Part shown: positions 6,527 to 8,603 of the stretch, one piece after another
Layout: each line of letters starts with the position of its first letter
Numbering within the stretch: the first letter of the stretch is position 1
DNA from: Chlorobiaceae bacterium
GTDB taxonomy: Bacteria > Bacteroidota > Chlorobiia > Chlorobiales > Chlorobiaceae
NCBI GenBank assembly: GCA_013336025.1
Contig: JAAXUM010000059.1
Coordinates: forward strand, 1 to 8,603
DNA length: 8,603 nucleotides
Reading direction: 5' to 3'
The notes under the pieces: model-generated
The model's input: only the letters and a program-made list of their open reading frames with translations
Told to the model about the DNA's origin: nothing
Databases searched by the model: none
Made by a program: the position numbers and the translations under genes

Positions 6527-7756
6527 ATGTTGAGAGGAAAAAACATCATCATTGCCATATGCGGCGGTATAGCAGCATACAAAATACCGGTGCTTGTCCG
6601 TCTGTTAAAAAAAAACGGTGCCAATGTCAAGGTTGTGCTTACTGCCTCAGCGTCCAGATTTGTCAGTGAACTTACCCTTGCCACGGTTTCACAGGAACAG
6701 GTTTATTGCTCTCTCTTTCCGCCTGCTGAAAGTGGAAACGTTGATTATACCCGGCACATTTCACTCGGAGAGTGGGCGGATATTTTTGTCGTGGCACCTG
6801 CAACAGCAAACACAATCGCAAAACTGGCCGCAGGCCTTTGTGATGACATGCTCTCCGCTTGTTTTCTGACTTTACGTCCAAATAAACCGGTGCTTTTGTT
6901 TCCGGCAATGGACGGGCAAATGTTCAATTCCTCATCGGTACAGAGAAATCTTGCCCTGCTTCTTGCAGAAGGCTCCCGCATTATCAATCCGGAAAGCGGC
7001 GAACTTGCTTCCGGCCAGTGTGGACTCGGACGAATGCCGGAACCCGAAGCAATTGCCGCGTTGATTGAAGAGGAGTTGCAGAAATCCTGCCGTCACTCTT
7101 CGCTTCAGGGTAAAAGCGTTGTCATCACGGCGGGACCGACCAGAGAAAAAATTGACGGGGTACGGTTTATTTCAAACTACTCTTCAGGCAAAATGGGTTT
7201 TGCCCTTGCCCGGGCAGCGGCTGAACGAGGCGCGAAGGTTACGCTTCTTGCCGGCCCTGTATCACTCGTCACCCCTCCTCTTGTAGAACGTGTTGACGTT
7301 GAAAGCGCAAAAGAGATGTACGATGCCGCATGCACGCACTTCGAAACCTGTGATGTTTTTATATCAGCCGCTGCCATTGCCGATTATCGACCGGAAGCGC
7401 CGTTTCAGGGCAAACTGAAAAAAACCGGCGAGGAACTCACGTTGACGCTCAAAAAAAACCCGGATATTCTTGCGGAATTCGGCAAACAGAAATCTCCAGG
7501 TCAGATAGCTGTAGGTTTTGCTCTTGAATGTGAGGATGGTCTGAAAAACGCCATAAAAAAACGAATAGAAAAAAATCTTGACCTTATTGCGTTGAATTTC
7601 TATGACGGAAAGAGTTCTGGTTTTGAAGTAGAAACCAATATGCTTACACTAATAGGAAGAGACAATGAGGCAACTCTTCTGCCTCTCCTGTCAAAGCCGG
7701 ATGCAGCAAACCGTCTTTTGGAAGCTGTAGAAAAACTTATCCAGCCTGGCTGCTAA
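6527..7756 (+). CDS. coaBC: Bifunctional phosphopantothenoylcysteine decarboxylase / phosphopantothenate-cysteine ligase
   Basis: This 409-residue protein catalyses two successive steps of coenzyme A synthesis, joining cysteine to 4'-phosphopantothenate and decarboxylating the product; its length matches E. coli CoaBC (about 406). The N-terminal FMN-dependent CoaC half shows GGIAAYK (13-19), the catalytic histidine in RHISLGEWAD (H77), and APATANTIAKLAAGLCDDMLS (90-110). The C-terminal CoaB half shows TAGPTREKIDGVRFISNYSSGKMG (201-224), SAAAIADYRPE (280-290), KLKK (296-299) and NPDILAEF. Two CoaC residues differ from E. coli: PAMDGQM has Asp129 where Asn125 is expected, and ELASGQCGLGRM has Ser162 at the aligned position of Cys158. 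The ATG at 6527 places the GGIAAYK motif at its normal distance from the N-terminus; no Shine-Dalgarno sequence is visible. A run of nine A lies at 6607-6615. The next gene starts 20 bases after the stop. Confidence 0.95.
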   Translation: MLRGKNIIIAICGGIAAYKIPVLVRLLKKNGANVKVVLTASASRFVSELTLATVSQEQVYCSLFPPAESGNVDYTRHISLGEWADIFVVAPATANTIAKLAAGLCDDMLSACFLTLRPNKPVLLFPAMDGQMFNSSSVQRNLALLLAEGSRIINPESGELASGQCGLGRMPEPEAIAALIEEELQKSCRHSSLQGKSVVITAGPTREKIDGVRFISNYSSGKMGFALARAAAERGAKVTLLAGPVSLVTPPLVERVDVESAKEMYDAACTHFETCDVFISAAAIADYRPEAPFQGKLKKTGEELTLTLKKNPDILAEFGKQKSPGQIAVGFALECEDGLKNAIKKRIEKNLDLIALNFYDGKSSGFEVETNMLTLIGRDNEATLLPLLSKPDAANRLLEAVEKLIQPGC

Positions 7757-7776
7757 CCGAAGAACCAGTTTTTCTC

Positions 7777-8445
7777 ATGCACCCTTTATTATTCAGCGAT
7801 AGTGAACTGCTGCCGTCAGTTCATTCTGAGGCATCAACTCCGTTCAGAGACCTCACAGAGCTCTCTTTGTCAGTAAAAGAGTGTACTAAATGCAGGCTCT
7901 CCTCTTCCAGAAAAAACGTTGTTTTCGGTGAAGGAGACCCGCGTGCCGCTCTTCTGGTCATCGGAGAAGCTCCTGGTGCCGATGAGGACAGTCAGGGCCG
8001 CCCGTTCGTCGGCAGATCGGGACAACTGCTTGACAAAATTCTTCTGGCTGTAAAGTTCAGGCGTGAGGAGGTTTTTATCTGCAATATTCTCAAATGCCGA
8101 CCTCCTCAAAACCGCAACCCGCTCGCTGATGAAATCGAGTGCTGCATGCCATGGCTTCTTCTCCAGCTTGAGCTTCTCAACCCGAAACTGATTCTGCTGC
8201 TCGGTAAAGTTGCTGCCAATACAATTTTGCAGAACAGTTCATCAATGGGAGCCATGAGAGGACGAATTGTCAAATGGAAAGGGTATGACTGTATGGTTAC
8301 CTATCATCCCGCTGCTCTGTTGAGAAATCCCGGCTGGAAAAAAGCCTGCTGGGAGGATGTTCAGATGATGCGTCAGCACTATGATAAACTTTGCTCAGCC
8401 GAAGCACACTCAAGAACAATGGTAACAAAAAATGATCAAGCCTAA
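7777..8445 (+). CDS. Family-4 uracil-DNA glycosylase (4Fe-4S type)
   Basis: This 222-residue protein of the family-4 UDG group (once annotated as phage SPO1 DNA polymerase-related) removes uracil from DNA to start base-excision repair. The active-site motif GEAPGADEDSQGRPFVGRSG (63-82) and the second motif YHPAALLRNP (H177) are both intact. The iron-sulfur ligands are probably C36 and C39 (the CTKC pair), C107 in LKCRPPQNRNP, and C123 (or C122) in the IECC pair, spaced as in thermophilic family-4 enzymes. About 30 residues precede the CTKC pair, longer than the shortest members of the family. The ATG at 7777 is the only reasonable start in this stretch, although it lacks a strong Shine-Dalgarno sequence. 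The gene begins 20 bases after coaBC, and its last 14 bases overlap dnaB, which suggests co-transcription with both. Confidence 0.93.
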   Translation: MHPLLFSDSELLPSVHSEASTPFRDLTELSLSVKECTKCRLSSSRKNVVFGEGDPRAALLVIGEAPGADEDSQGRPFVGRSGQLLDKILLAVKFRREEVFICNILKCRPPQNRNPLADEIECCMPWLLLQLELLNPKLILLLGKVAANTILQNSSSMGAMRGRIVKWKGYDCMVTYHPAALLRNPGWKKACWEDVQMMRQHYDKLCSAEAHSRTMVTKNDQA

Positions 8446-8603
8446 AGCGGATATACTGGATTTCAGCAAGGACATCGATTTCAACCTCGAAGGCCGTGTT
8501 CCTCCCTACTCAACCGAAATAGAACAGGAGGTGCTTGCCTGTGTTCTCCTGGAGGACGATCCTGTTGAACAGGTAATCCAGATCTTCGGCGACAGCGCTG
8601 AAG
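8432..8603 (+). CDS. dnaB: Replicative DNA helicase DnaB, N-terminus (partial)
   Basis: Fifty-seven codons are present before the right edge. After a leader of about 20 residues, the protein reads GRVPPYSTEIEQEVLACVLL (21-40), the characteristic opening of the DnaB N-terminal domain ('G-R-x-P-P-x-S-x-E-x-E-Q-x-V-L'), followed by an acidic EDDP. DnaB is the hexameric ATP-driven helicase that unwinds DNA at the replication fork; the RecA-like helicase core lies outside the window. The ATG at 8432 is supported by an in-frame TAA at 8423-8425 just upstream, which rules out a longer form, and it lies inside the 3' end of the glycosylase gene. No Shine-Dalgarno sequence is apparent, so translation may depend on coupling. 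Confidence 0.88.
   Translation, partial: MIKPKADILDFSKDIDFNLEGRVPPYSTEIEQEVLACVLLEDDPVEQVIQIFGDSAE

Noticed and set aside
7746..7773. CTGG...CCAG followed by five T at the coaBC-UDG junction as a terminator
   Set aside because: The stem is 4 base pairs with a 15-base loop, and it overlaps the coaBC stop within a tight operon; it is unlikely to terminate.
1..8603. Search for mobile elements, CRISPR arrays, tRNA or rRNA genes, toxin-antitoxin pairs or defence genes
   Set aside because: No transposase, regularly spaced repeat, clover-leaf or related motif was seen; the window is filled by conserved envelope and housekeeping genes.

Overview
The window reads as ordinary chromosomal DNA from a Gram-negative bacterium of the Chlorobi/Bacteroidetes side of the tree, most likely a green sulfur bacterium (Chlorobium, Chlorobaculum or Prosthecochloris type). 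This placement is an inference from the style of the TamB-like, CoaBC, family-4 uracil-DNA glycosylase and DnaB proteins and from moderate base composition. No database search was possible.

Left block, minus strand: at the very edge (1-72) lie the first 24 codons of a probable SAM-dependent methyltransferase, then a 208-base AT-rich spacer. Next is a complete LpxL/HtrB-type acyltransferase (281-1204), which has a good sigma70-like promoter and a Shine-Dalgarno sequence pointing to a TTG start. A 237-base divergent spacer (1205-1441) separates it from the plus-strand block.

Right block, plus strand, all co-directional: a stand-alone heptose-1-phosphate adenylyltransferase (rfaE2/hldE C-domain type, 1442-1945); a giant TamB/AsmA-like envelope protein (1914-6470) overlapping it by 32 bases; CoaBC for coenzyme A synthesis (6527-7756); a family-4 iron-sulfur uracil-DNA glycosylase (7777-8445); and the start of the replicative helicase gene dnaB (8432 onward), overlapping the glycosylase gene by 14 bases. 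The tight packing suggests one or two operons.

The first three complete genes share an outer-membrane theme: lipid A acylation, the ADP-heptose precursor of LPS core, and a periplasm-spanning protein for outer-membrane protein or lipid traffic. The last three are housekeeping: cofactor synthesis, uracil repair and replication.

I found no mobile element, CRISPR array, tRNA, rRNA, phage gene or defence cassette, and no sign of a new biological system. The points most worth a second look are the substituted residues in the CoaBC decarboxylase half (Asp where E. coli has Asn125, Ser where it has Cys158), the TamB gene without a TamA neighbour, and the overlapping repair/helicase gene pair.
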